Below are positions 7,451 to 15,399 of a DNA stretch of 64,000 nucleotides, in pieces. The notes beneath the pieces are model-generated. The model did not search any database and was not told the DNA's origin. It worked only from the letters and a program-made list of their open reading frames with translations. Origin of the DNA: Bacillota bacterium (GTDB taxonomy: Bacteria > Bacillota > Bacilli > Paenibacillales > NBRC-103111); NCBI GenBank assembly GCA_023386955.1, contig JAEWIS010000055.1, forward strand, positions 1 to 64,000, given 5' to 3'. A program made the position numbers and the translations under genes. Numbering within the stretch: position 1 is the stretch's first letter; every line of letters starts with the position of its first letter.

Positions 7451-8245
7451 TCAGATTCCCGGCGGAAGTGACCGCAGCTTTTCCGTGCGGCGGTACTGCT
7501 CCTCCAGCTTATCGCGGGTGGCTTCGGGAAGTGTGCCGCCCTCCAGATACAAGCTGAAGTCCTCCAGACTCACAACTGAAAGGGAGAATTCCGCCGTCCC
7601 GTGCTTTAACACACCGGCGGCTTTCCCCGGGATGCCAAGAGCCGCAGCCAATTGGCGGATCTGATTGCCTGTCAGGGAAGCCAACGGTCTGACGTCAGTG
7701 CCAGCCCAGGCTTCTTCTGCCGATGTTCCGGCTGCCGACTTGGAGGCATGGTCATGGCTTACCACCAGCAGGTTCAGCTCTCCTGCCAATGCCCCCTGCA
7801 TAATTCTGCGCGTCCGGGCCTTAACCCGCTCCTTGCCGCCCCGTCCCAAATGCTGGTGGATGCCCATGGACTTGAGGCCAAACTCGGATTCCAGGGCGAT
7901 TTCGTTCACCGCATCCTCCGTATTGGTTTCGATCACATGCTTGAGACCAAGGGCACCGGCCAAGGCGTAACATGCCTCCAGCTCCGGTTCTTCGCCATAT
8001 GGCTGCAGCACACCCACGGTCATATAAGTCCTGCCCGATTCCTCCGTCAGAGAGTCCGCGGCACGTTTGCACAAGGCTGCCGCTACCGCACTGTCCGCTT
8101 CGTCGGTGATGGCAACCAGCAGGCCGCGGGCTCCCGCCTGTTTCATATGATGTTTCAGGAAAGCCACTCGCCTCCCGATTTCCTCTTCCGGATCAATCAC
8201 CGGCTTCACCCCAAACCGGGCAATGATCTCCTCCTGCAGGCTCAT
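7451..8245 (-). CDS. NadE-like protein lacking the ATP-pyrophosphatase motif
   Basis: 264 residues that align along their length with ammonia-dependent NAD+ synthetase (Bacillus NadE, about 272). The N-terminus VKPVIDPEEEIGRRVAFLK, KARTRRIMQGALAGELNLLVV and the C-terminal SLEDFSLYLEGG are family-like. The essential P-loop SGGQDS is replaced by ITDEADS (46-52), GTDHAAE by SHDHASK, and the KEPTADL region by LKHGTAEF. NAD+ synthesis (deamido-NAD + NH3 + ATP) is therefore unlikely. A pseudoenzyme paralogue or a new activity is inferred. The start at 8245 follows GGGTGG; a good promoter lies at 8372-8399. Confidence 0.75.
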   Translation of the reverse strand: MSLQEEIIARFGVKPVIDPEEEIGRRVAFLKHHMKQAGARGLLVAITDEADSAVAAALCKRAADSLTEESGRTYMTVGVLQPYGEEPELEACYALAGALGLKHVIETNTEDAVNEIALESEFGLKSMGIHQHLGRGGKERVKARTRRIMQGALAGELNLLVVSHDHASKSAAGTSAEEAWAGTDVRPLASLTGNQIRQLAAALGIPGKAAGVLKHGTAEFSLSVVSLEDFSLYLEGGTLPEATRDKLEEQYRRTEKLRSLPPGI

Positions 8246-8371
8246 GGTCCATCCACCCTTCTACTGGAAATTGGTGAGAATCCGTTACGGGATTAGTTAC
8301 AGAATTTCACATCCGTTCTTTTCCCCGCCAGTCAGGTCATATAACCTCACTTCAAAAATCTGTCTGCTTCT

Positions 8372-8399
8372 AGTATAGACCTCCTACCGGGGATTTCAA
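8372..8399 (-). promoter_or_regulatory. Sigma-A promoter of the NadE-like gene
   Basis: On the minus strand TTGAAA, 16 bp, TATACT, about 125 bp upstream of the start codon. Confidence 0.65.
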
Positions 8400-8421
8400 G
8401 AGCGGGACGAATGATAAGAAT

Positions 8422-8452
8422 TTGAAATTATTATATTACACATGTATAATAT
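8422..8452 (+). promoter_or_regulatory. Promoter with overlapping dyad, PadR/MBL operon
   Basis: TTGAAA (8422-8427), 17 bp, TATAAT (8445-8450), a near-consensus sigma-A promoter. A 20-bp dyad at 8433-8452 (ATATTACACA/TGTATAATAT, 18 of 20 symmetric bases) covers the -10. This fits an autorepressor site for the adjacent PadR protein (inference). Confidence 0.75.
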
Positions 8453-8496
8453 TATTCAACAAGTATAATATGAAATGCGACCAAGGAGAATGTCAT

Positions 8497-9072
8497 ATGT
8501 CCTTACAGTTTGCCCTTTTGGGAGTATTAAGCTATCAATCCATGACCGGATACGAAATGAAAAAGCTGTTTGACCAGTCCATCGGCAACTTTTGGCCCGC
8601 TCAATTAAGCCAAATCTACAGGGAGCTTGCTGCATTGGAGAAAAAAGAATGGGTCTTATCCGTCATCGAGCCGCAGCAGGACCGGCCTGACAAAAAAATC
8701 TACAGCATCACCAGTGAAGGAAAAAATGCGTTTCAGGCATGGCTGCAGGATTTTCCGGAATGGCTGTCCAAGGAAACCCGGGATGAATTTCTGGTCCGGA
8801 TCTTTTTTGGGGCGGAAATCGGCAGGGACGGGATGCTGGAGCAAATGAAGCGGTATTGGGCCCAAAAGAAGCACGAGAGGGAAACTCACATTGCCGCCAT
8901 CGGAGACGGCATCCGGAAAGCTTCGGAAACAGCAGCTTCCGGTACAAATCCCATCTATTGGCGGTTTATTGAAAAAAGGGCGCGTATGTCCAATGAGGCT
9001 TTAATCCTGTGGGCGGAGGAATGCATCCGCGAGCTTGAAGAAATGGAGGAGGACGGGCATGAAAATCAATGA
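8497..9072 (+). CDS. PadR-family transcriptional regulator
   Basis: 191 residues. The N-terminal winged helix (about 1-80) has the PadR pattern: FALLGVLSYQSMTGYEMKK, FWPAQLSQIYRELAALEKKE and DRPDKKIYSITSEGK. The C-terminal helical part resembles the Vir_act_alpha_C dimerisation domain (GRDGMLEQMKRYWAQKKHERE). AAGGAGAA at 8483-8490 sets the start. The 3' end overlaps the MBL-fold gene by 14 bp, so the two are translationally linked. The dyad over its own -10 suggests autoregulation. Confidence 0.9.
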   Translation: MSLQFALLGVLSYQSMTGYEMKKLFDQSIGNFWPAQLSQIYRELAALEKKEWVLSVIEPQQDRPDKKIYSITSEGKNAFQAWLQDFPEWLSKETRDEFLVRIFFGAEIGRDGMLEQMKRYWAQKKHERETHIAAIGDGIRKASETAASGTNPIYWRFIEKRARMSNEALILWAEECIRELEEMEEDGHENQ

Positions 9073-9676
9073 CCGGGTGTATGTGCTTAATTCTACCAAA
9101 GGCGCTTATGCGTATTTGATCATGGGCAAGGAAGTGATGCTCATTGATACCGGCTTCCCGTGGCAGAGAAAGGCTATTCTGAAGGAATTGGCGGGGATGG
9201 GCGTTCAACCCGGAGATATCAGGCATATTCTCTTGACCCATCATGATCTTGATCATATCGGCAATGCCGCCGCATTGCAGGAGCTGTCCGGGGCGCAGCT
9301 ATGGGCTTCGGCGGATGATATCCCGTATATTACAGGCGCTGTCCATCGGCCAAGCTTCAAGAAATATCTGCCGTATCTCATCCCTGTCAAAAAGCCGGGT
9401 CAGGTCGCCGCATACGAGGAGCGGGTCGGCGAGGTGACGGTTATCCCCACTCCCGGTCATACGCCGGGGCATGTCTGTCTGCTCTACGGGAACATCCTGT
9501 TTGTCGGCGATTTGGTCAAAAACCGTAAGGGCAGCTTAATCCCTTACCCATCCGGCTGGAACTGGGACGACCGCCTCCTGCAGGACTCCGTCAAGCGCAT
9601 TTCCCAATCGGCTTATGACTGGGTTTGTCCCGCCCACGGCAGTCCAGTGGAAGGCGGCCAATTCCCGGTTCATTAA
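9059..9676 (+). CDS. MBL-fold metallohydrolase
   Basis: 205 residues. Metal ligands of the metallo-beta-lactamase fold are visible: THHDLDHIG (HxHxDH-like, first His after Thr), a later His in PTPGHTPGHV, Asp in LFVGDLV, and His in VCPAHGSP. The substrate is unknown; this glyoxalase-II-like subgroup includes thioester and lactone hydrolases. It begins inside the padR gene and should be co-regulated with it, so it may act on the ligand sensed by that PadR. Confidence 0.87.
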   Translation: MKINDRVYVLNSTKGAYAYLIMGKEVMLIDTGFPWQRKAILKELAGMGVQPGDIRHILLTHHDLDHIGNAAALQELSGAQLWASADDIPYITGAVHRPSFKKYLPYLIPVKKPGQVAAYEERVGEVTVIPTPGHTPGHVCLLYGNILFVGDLVKNRKGSLIPYPSGWNWDDRLLQDSVKRISQSAYDWVCPAHGSPVEGGQFPVH

Positions 9677-9697
9677 CGGTTATTGCTCATGCGCCGT

Positions 9698-10404
9698 CTA
9701 TGCCTTATTGATGAATTGAATCATTTCCCTGGCAGGGATGTCAGGATGGACGTACTTGGGCTTGTCCAGCGGTTTGCCGTTTAGTCTGATGGCATTATTC
9801 GGGCAATATTGGATACAGGCCATACAACGATGGCAATTATGCTGAAAATCCGGTTTGCCGCCTTTGACGGTTATATTTTGAACTGGGCATACCCGACTGC
9901 AGGTTCCGCAGCCGTTGCATCTGTCATCTGCATGGAATTCCTTGTCCCAGGGGCGGGTATCCTGCAGCACTTCTTTGGGCGTAAGGAGCTGGGGCAGCTT
10001 GTAAAAGAAATAACGGCTTTTCTCACCCCCCCTTTTTCCGGCAGCAATATCTTTTGCCATACACCCGCATTCATGATCCAGCAGACGTAAGGCTTTGTTC
10101 CGCTTTTCCCCCGTCACACAAATCGCATTGTAATACCACGCGGCCATATAATTGCTGGACACCACAATCGATCTGCCGTAATCCAGCTTCCTGACGAATT
10201 CTAGAACAATCGCGGGAATGCTGCCGAAGTAGCAGGGAAAGACCAGCCCGATCCGTGCTGTCTCCGCCACTATCTCCCAACCTTGCGTTTTTTTCAGCCG
10301 GTTGGGTATCGAATGGATAGACGCATCCCCTAACCCGCCGGCCACCTTCGGGCAATGGCCAAGGAAGTGCCGGTTCCGCTGAATACATAGATGGAGGTGT
10401 TCAT
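9698..10404 (-). pseudogene. EFR1-type flavodoxin/ferredoxin protein, frameshifted near its N-terminus
   Basis: The expected start MNTSIYVFSGTGTSLAIAR (ATG at 10404, after AAGGGGATT) runs out of frame at about 10345-10350, where GCC CGA AGG TGG needs one more base to continue as VAGGLGDASIHSIPN. Beyond the shift the flavodoxin-like domain (GLVFPCYFGSIPAIVLEFV) and two 4Fe-4S motifs (CNGCGTCSRVCP and CHRCMACIQYCP) are intact. Corrected length is about 235 residues. EFR1 proteins are predicted electron carriers. The gene lies 15 bp after a padR gene and is presumably its target. A one-base sequencing error cannot be excluded. Confidence 0.8.
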
Positions 10405-10419
10405 GTTGAATCCCCTTCG

Positions 10420-10989
10420 TTATTTTTTCAAGAACCGGTTGAAAGACGTGTCCCAATCCGTACCCCGCTCTATTTCTCCAAGAAGCTTCACTGTCATTTT
10501 GGCTTCCGTCTCCAAACGGTACACATTGTAGGAGAGCATCATTCTCAGATTGAACGGAATGACGGATCCGCAAGCCTCCAGCCGCTCCCGGGCAGCCGCA
10601 AGCTTGGCTGACACATGATCCAGCCGCTCACGGGTTTGCTTCAGGGCCTCCCCACGGTCAAGGGAGCCGATGTGGAAAAGCGCGATGCCAAAATTGCTGG
10701 CTTCCGCCTCATAGGAGGACAGGTCGGCGGACAATTCGGCCAAAAGCTGCTTTTCCCCCTCCTCTGTCAGAGTGTAGACGGTTTTGGGCGGAAGCTTGCC
10801 CTCTTGGACGGTTTCGCCGGCGATAAAGCCTTTCTTCTCAATGTTCTTAATAGTGGTGTAGATAGAGGGCGCTGTAAGCGGAAACCAGTCCTGAACCACA
10901 TCCATATCCACCAGCTTGGCCAGCTCATACGGGTTCATGGATTGTTTATGCAGCAGCCCCATTACCAGCTTCGACAGCTTGGATAACAT
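10420..10989 (-). CDS. PadR-family transcriptional regulator
   Basis: 189 residues. The winged-helix domain has LSKLVMGLLHKQSMNPYELAKLV, the recognition segment APSIYTTIKNIEKKGFI and the wing PPKTVYTLTEEGEKQLL. A helical C-terminal half follows. It is not closely similar to the other PadR in this window. GGAGGAGC precedes the ATG. The downstream EFR1-type gene starts 15 bp after its stop, so the two form an operon. The stop of the broken cysK lies 22 bp upstream, so read-through from there is possible. Confidence 0.88.
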   Translation of the reverse strand: MLSKLSKLVMGLLHKQSMNPYELAKLVDMDVVQDWFPLTAPSIYTTIKNIEKKGFIAGETVQEGKLPPKTVYTLTEEGEKQLLAELSADLSSYEAEASNFGIALFHIGSLDRGEALKQTRERLDHVSAKLAAARERLEACGSVIPFNLRMMLSYNVYRLETEAKMTVKLLGEIERGTDWDTSFNRFLKK

Positions 10990-11011
10990 TCCCCGGCTCC
11001 TCCCTCAGTGA

Positions 11012-11834
11012 TTAGATGTCTTCATACAAGGTAGTGGACAGATACCTTTCGCCGGAATCCGGCAGCAGCACCACAATGGTTTTTCCGGCGTTTTCGGGTC
11101 TTGCCGCTACCCGAGCTGCCGCTGAGGCTGCCGCGCCGGAGGAAATGCCCGCAAGCAGCCCCTCTTTTTTGGCAAGCTGTCTGGCTGCCTCGAAGGCCTC
11201 TTCGGTTTCACCTGGATAATTTCATCCACAACCGCTGGATTAAACACCTCTGGGATAAAGTTGGGAGCCAGTCCCTGGAGCTTATGAGGCGATGCCTTTC
11301 CGGTGGACAGAATTTTCGAGTCAGAGGGCTCGACTGCAATGATCTTGATGTCCGGATTTTTCTTTTTCAGCGCTTCGCCAACACCTGTAATGGTTCCGCC
11401 CGTACCAACTCCGCCTACAAAAATATCCACTTTCCCATCGGTGTCGCGCCAAATTTCCTCTGCGGTGGTTCTGCGGTGAATTTCCGGATTGGCCGGATTC
11501 TTGAACTGCTGGGGGATAAAGGAGTGGGGGATGCTCCGCGCCAATTCCTCCGCCTTTCGGATGGCCCCCGACATGCCTTCTGCTCCGGGAGTCAGCACCA
11601 GCTCCGCCCCAAGGGCGGCAAGCAGCTTCCGCCTCTCCACGCTGAAGGGATCAGACCCTGCTCCTCCGCCGCGGTTATCATGGCATAACCGATTCTGTCC
11701 TTGACGCTTCCCGCCGGATTGAAATACTCCAGCTTGGCCAGCAAATCCGCCTGCAAATGGCCGCAAAAGCCGGTAAGCCGCAGCAAGGGCGTATTGCCCA
11801 CCAGCTCGGTTAAATTGTCTGCTATCCGTGTCAT
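11012..11834 (-). pseudogene. cysK: Cysteine synthase CysK, disrupted by a deletion and a frameshift
   Basis: O-acetylserine sulfhydrylase remnant. The N-terminus is normal ([22 protein letters not shown] lysine in NPAGSVKDR). After AAEEQGLIP at about 11650 it jumps, in another frame, to [19 protein letters not shown]: about 36 codons are gone, including the SGNTG loop that binds the PLP phosphate. The middle ([35 protein letters not shown]) is intact. At about 11205-11215 a one-base deletion shifts [13 protein letters not shown] out of frame. With both lesions no active enzyme can be made. The end at 11012 is the TAA in frame with the restored C-terminus. Confidence 0.85.
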
Positions 11835-11866
11835 GTTAACGCCTCCCGCAAAGTTAATTGCACTTC

Positions 11867-11904
11867 TTAGTAGTAATAAATATTAGTAGTAATAAATATT
11901 AGTA
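11867..11904. repeat. Tandem 16-bp AT-rich repeats in the cysK promoter region
   Basis: TTAGTAGTAATAAATA occurs twice back to back (11867-11882 and 11883-11898), followed by a partial third copy (TTAGTA). It lies 33 bp upstream of the broken cysK start. It could be a repressor-binding array; no known motif matches with certainty. Confidence 0.6.
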
Positions 11905-11948
11905 CTGATAGAGTATACCGCAATTATATGGAAGTTAACGGTCAGCAA

Positions 11949-11981
11949 CAAAAAAACCGTCCCGGAACCCCGGAACGGATT
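11949..11981 (-). terminator. Terminator of the bacilliredoxin gene
   Basis: On the minus strand CCGTTCCGG-GGTT-CCGGGACGG followed by seven T, about 35 bp after the stop codon. Confidence 0.9.
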
Positions 11982-12014
11982 GATACTTTCAGTACTTGTT
12001 TTATCAGTATTGGT

Positions 12015-12446
12015 TTAGCAGTATTGGTCAAAAGCGCCTTTCAGATCTGCGGCGATTTCGCCGGCCGTGCGGTCCTCGATCCGGTGGCGTTCAATCAGCT
12101 GCACCAGTTTGCCGTCCTTCAGGATAGCAATGGACGGGGAGGACGGCGGGTAAGGCGCGAAATATTCGCGGGCCTTGGCTGTCGCTTCCTTGTCCTGTCC
12201 GGCAAAAACGGTATACAGCCGGTCCGGCACCTTACTGTGCTGCAACGCTGCAGCGACCGCAGGACGGGCGTTGCCGGCGGCACAGCCGCAGACGGAGTTA
12301 ACCACCACAATCGCCGTTCCCTCCGCATTATCCAAAGCCTCAGTCACTTCCTCCGGGGTCCGCAGCTCCTTAACCCCCAGCCGGGTCAGCTCATCGCGCA
12401 TGGGTTGGACCACATCGCGCATATACGCATCAAATGTCATCGACAT
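12015..12446 (-). CDS. BrxA/BrxB-family bacilliredoxin
   Basis: 143 residues. Thioredoxin-fold protein that removes bacillithiol from S-bacillithiolated proteins. The family CGC motif is present (VVNSVCGCAAGNARP, about residues 50-64), as are TVFAGQDKEATAKAREYF and the cis-Pro region PPSSPSIAILKDGK. The length matches the family (about 144). It is a single-gene unit with AAGGAGGAAG before the ATG and a strong terminator. I cannot assign BrxA versus BrxB by eye. Confidence 0.93.
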   Translation of the reverse strand: MSMTFDAYMRDVVQPMRDELTRLGVKELRTPEEVTEALDNAEGTAIVVVNSVCGCAAGNARPAVAAALQHSKVPDRLYTVFAGQDKEATAKAREYFAPYPPSSPSIAILKDGKLVQLIERHRIEDRTAGEIAADLKGAFDQYC

Positions 12447-12598
12447 GTTTCTTCCTCCTTAAGCTTAATTTTCTCTTTAGAATTAATCTTAAGTAACATT
12501 ATCACATGCCGGACCTCTTCGCGCAACTGGATTGACCCTTTTTGCCGGCAGGCAAAAAGCGGATGGGTGGCTTGGCGGCATGCGCCGGAGTACCAGGC

Positions 12599-12721
12599 TT
12601 ATTCGGCAGGAGCGTTGGGTCCGTCAATCATTTTATCCTCCGCCGTTTTGTTGCGGTTCGGCTTGAAGTTTTTCAGGGAGTCCTTGGTTTTTTCCATTTT
12701 GGAGGTTCCTTTGTTGGCCAT
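12599..12721 (-). CDS. Small basic hypothetical protein, possibly spore-related
   Basis: 40 residues, hydrophilic and Lys/Asn-rich (MANKGTSKMEKTKDSLKNFK, ending MIDGPNAPAE). AAAGGAG lies 9 bases before this ATG, whereas an ATG immediately after the site is too close. I do not recognise the family. Size and composition resemble small acid-soluble spore proteins, but no diagnostic motif is present. Confidence 0.55.
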   Translation of the reverse strand: MANKGTSKMEKTKDSLKNFKPNRNKTAEDKMIDGPNAPAE

Positions 12722-12922
12722 CTTCGTCATCTCCTTTCCGGTTATCGGATAGGCGCTTTCGCAGCTGCCGGCGTTAGTATGCGCCTCAGCCGGATGGACT
12801 ATGACAAGCACCCCTCTCTTCGGGCAGCTCCGCATCTGGACGGCCCACCCGGCTTGACTTAATGCGGCGGATTAGGCACCATAAGCATATATGTCAAGGA
12901 CTATACTGGAGGCTTCTTTCCC

Positions 12923-14194
12923 ATGTTATATGATGTAATTGTGATCGGCGGCGGCCCCTCCGGCCTGATGGCCGCTATTGCCTCCGCAAGCCGCGGGGCC
13001 AGAACCCTGCTGTTGGATAAAGGAGACAAGCTGGGGCGTAAGCTGGGGATTTCCGGCGGCGGCCGCTGCAATGTAACCAACGCCAAGGATCTGGATGAGC
13101 TGATCCGGCATATCCCCGGCAACGGCCGGTTTTTGTACAGTGCCTTGGCTGCCTTTGGCAACCGTGAGATTATGGCGTTTTTTGAGGAGATGGGCATCCG
13201 CCTGAAGGAAGAGGACAACGGCCGGATGTTCCCCGTGACGGATAAAGCAAAAACAGTGGTGAACGCGCTGGTGGACCGGGTCAGAGTGCTTCAGGTAGAC
13301 ATCCGCGTGAACCAGCCGGTGGCGGAGGTGCTGTATGAGGATGGCCGGGCGGCGGGAGTGAAGCTCCGAACCGGCGAAGCCATAGGAAGCAGCGCAGTCA
13401 TTGTGGCGGTTGGCGGCAAGTCCGTTCCCCATACGGGCTCTACAGGAGACGGTTATGGCTGGGCGGAGGCGGCGGGCCATACCATTACGGAGCTGTTTCC
13501 CACAGAGGTGCCATTGGTCAGCCGGGATGCTTTTATCCAAAGCAAGGAGCTGCAGGGGATTTCCCTGCGGGATATCGCCGTATCGGTTTGGACCCCCAAG
13601 GGCAAAACAGCGGCGGTTCATCGGGGCGATGTGATTTTTACTCACTTCGGCCTCTCCGGTCCCGCCGCCTTAAGATGCAGCCAGTTTGTGTATAAGGCGA
13701 GGAAGCAATTCGATCTCCCCTCCGTCCGGCTCACCCTGGACTTGTTTCCGGATGAGTCCGCCGAGGCCTTGTACGAACGGATCACCGGGCTTGCCCAGGA
13801 GGAGCCCAAGAAGGCGCTGAAGAATGTGCTCAAGCGCATCCTGCCGGAGCGGATGCTTCCCATTCTGCTGGCCAAGTCCGGCTTGCGGGAGGAGGTTACC
13901 GGGGACAATCTGCCCAAGCAGCCTGTCCAGACTCTGGTCCAGGTGCTCAAGGCCTTCCCGCTGCAGGTATCCGGCACCCTGTCCCTGGAGGAGGCCTTCG
14001 TCACTGGGGGCGGGGTGAACCTGAAGGAGGTCCATCCGGCTACAATGGAGTCCAAGCTGATGCCGGGGCTGTTCTTCTGCGGAGAGGTCCTGGACATCCA
14101 CGGTTATACCGGGGGCTACAACATTACAGCCGCCTTCAGCACTGGCCACGCGGCAGGTACGGGAGCAGCAGAGGCAGCGCTTCGGTCCTTTTGA
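12923..14194 (+). CDS. HI0933-type NAD(P)/FAD-dependent oxidoreductase
   Basis: 423 residues. The N-terminal dinucleotide-binding motif [12 protein letters not shown] (8-19) is followed by the family signature [16 protein letters not shown] (about 38-53). The FAD-binding end is [27 protein letters not shown] (about 383-409). This is the conserved HI0933/YhiN-like flavoprotein family; the substrate is unknown. It is transcribed alone. Downstream is a long convergent gap with two quadripartite elements. Confidence 0.9.
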   Translation: MLYDVIVIGGGPSGLMAAIASASRGARTLLLDKGDKLGRKLGISGGGRCNVTNAKDLDELIRHIPGNGRFLYSALAAFGNREIMAFFEEMGIRLKEEDNGRMFPVTDKAKTVVNALVDRVRVLQVDIRVNQPVAEVLYEDGRAAGVKLRTGEAIGSSAVIVAVGGKSVPHTGSTGDGYGWAEAAGHTITELFPTEVPLVSRDAFIQSKELQGISLRDIAVSVWTPKGKTAAVHRGDVIFTHFGLSGPAALRCSQFVYKARKQFDLPSVRLTLDLFPDESAEALYERITGLAQEEPKKALKNVLKRILPERMLPILLAKSGLREEVTGDNLPKQPVQTLVQVLKAFPLQVSGTLSLEEAFVTGGGVNLKEVHPATMESKLMPGLFFCGEVLDIHGYTGGYNITAAFSTGHAAGTGAAEAALRSF

Positions 14195-14506
14195 GGGGAA
14201 ATGGAGCAGAAGAGGCAGGGGTATCCAAGGGGCTTCGTGGAGGGTACCGCTGCCCTCTTGGCGTGCGGCTCCTTTGGCTGCACGGCCGTTCGGCTGCTCC
14301 CCCCTTCGCCCGCGTGGCCCCTTATTTGCCCCACTTAGTCTGCATCCCTTTTGACCTCCTTTCGTCTGCGCGGCCATTTGGCCTCCGCCCCTTCGTCCAC
14401 TGAGCATTGTCCGTTGTAATTTCGTCCGCTGCAGCTTCGTCCGTTGTACCTCGTCCGCTGCCGCTTCACCCGTTTCCCCTTCATCCGCTGGCTTTCCTTC
14501 CTCCGC
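14195..14506. other. Degenerate CGTCCGCTG-like repeats, no gene
   Basis: Between about 14350 and 14490 there are many near-copies of TTCGTCCGCTG/TTCGTCCGTTG, separated by short GC-rich spacers. No reading frame has a ribosome binding site or family match. Confidence 0.45.
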
Positions 14507-14690
14507 GTAACGGACACAGGATCCGCTATTTCCTGCAAAACCGGAATTTTGCCCAACAAACGGACTCAGGCACCGCTATTTGGCACAAAATACCCGGTTT
14601 TGATGCCGTAGGCGGCAAATAGTGGATCGTGAGTCCGAAAAAAACGCCAAAAAGACGCTTCGCGCAAAATAGCGGAACGTCTGTCCGTTA
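14507..14690. repeat. Quadripartite 2+2 element, class A
   Basis: Forward units at 14507 and 14558 (AACGGAC, then CAGG, then CCGCTATTT) and reverse units at 14616-14637 and 14666-14690 (AAATAG(C/T)GGA, then GTCCG). The CGGAC cores are exactly 50 bp apart (14511 and 14561) and the reverse ATAG cores also 50 (14619 and 14669). The total length of 184 bp equals the class A element at 2320. Small hairpins such as GCAAAA-N6-TTTTGC lie in the spacers. Confidence 0.87.
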
Positions 14691-14980
14691 GCCAGCCTCA
14701 TACCGACTACTCCAGCGTGGGGAGATTGCGCATTAACACAGTCTCCCGCTGTTTCGGACCTCATGTTACCTCACACTTCAGCTCTTCTCCTTCGTACCTT
14801 CAGGCGTACCGGCTGATCACTGATTATCGCCCTCTTGGACTCCATCCGTTTTTCCACAAACCGCATCCTTCTCCCCAGGCCCCACACACATTCGTCTGAT
14901 CTATCCCTCTTTCGACTCCTGGGTCCATGCACACTTGTGCTTGGAATAGACGGAATAGCTCCGGTGAGGAGCCACAGGTT

Positions 14981-15163
14981 TAACGGAACTGAGCGGCGCT
15001 TAGAAAAGGAAAATCGGCCGATTCGAATTCTTACGGAACTGAGCGACTCTTAGCGGAGCTCGAAAGCCGCTAGAGCGCCATTTTCCCCCGCTAAGGGCTT
15101 CACAGTTCCGTTAAAACTCCAAAAAGTCGAAATTCACACTGTAAGGTCCTCGTAGTTCCGTTA
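14981..15163. repeat. Quadripartite 2+2 element, class B (AACGGAACTGAG...CTTAG)
   Basis: Forward units at 14981-15003 and 15031-15053 (TAACGGAACTGAGCG, then CTTAG) and reverse units at 15091-15113 and 15141-15163 (ending AGTTCCGTTA). Offsets are 50, 60 and 50 bp; length 183 bp. Further partial reverse units (GCTGCATGGTTCCGTT-like) continue to about 15265. No gene is seen in 14691-15399. Confidence 0.87.
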
Positions 15164-15399
15164 CGTACAGCTGCATGGTTCTGTAACGCCAGTCCCCGCC
15201 CATACGGCTGCATGGTTCCGTTGCTCCAAGTCTACCGCCCGCACGGCTGCAGAGTTCCGTTTCACTGTCAGCCCCGTTGTGTAGTCCCTCTCGCTCATAC
15301 GCCTGTCCGTGCACCTGTCCATCTGCGCACAATTCACTCGCTCGTCCGTTGACCCATCCACTTGTCCGTTCCGCTCATCCGTTCCCCACCGCGTCCACT

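Noticed and set aside
12537..12560. Hairpin CTTTTTGCC...GGCAAAAAG downstream of the 40-residue gene
   Set aside because: The T run is inside the stem and no U tract follows, so it is not a standard terminator; left uncalled.
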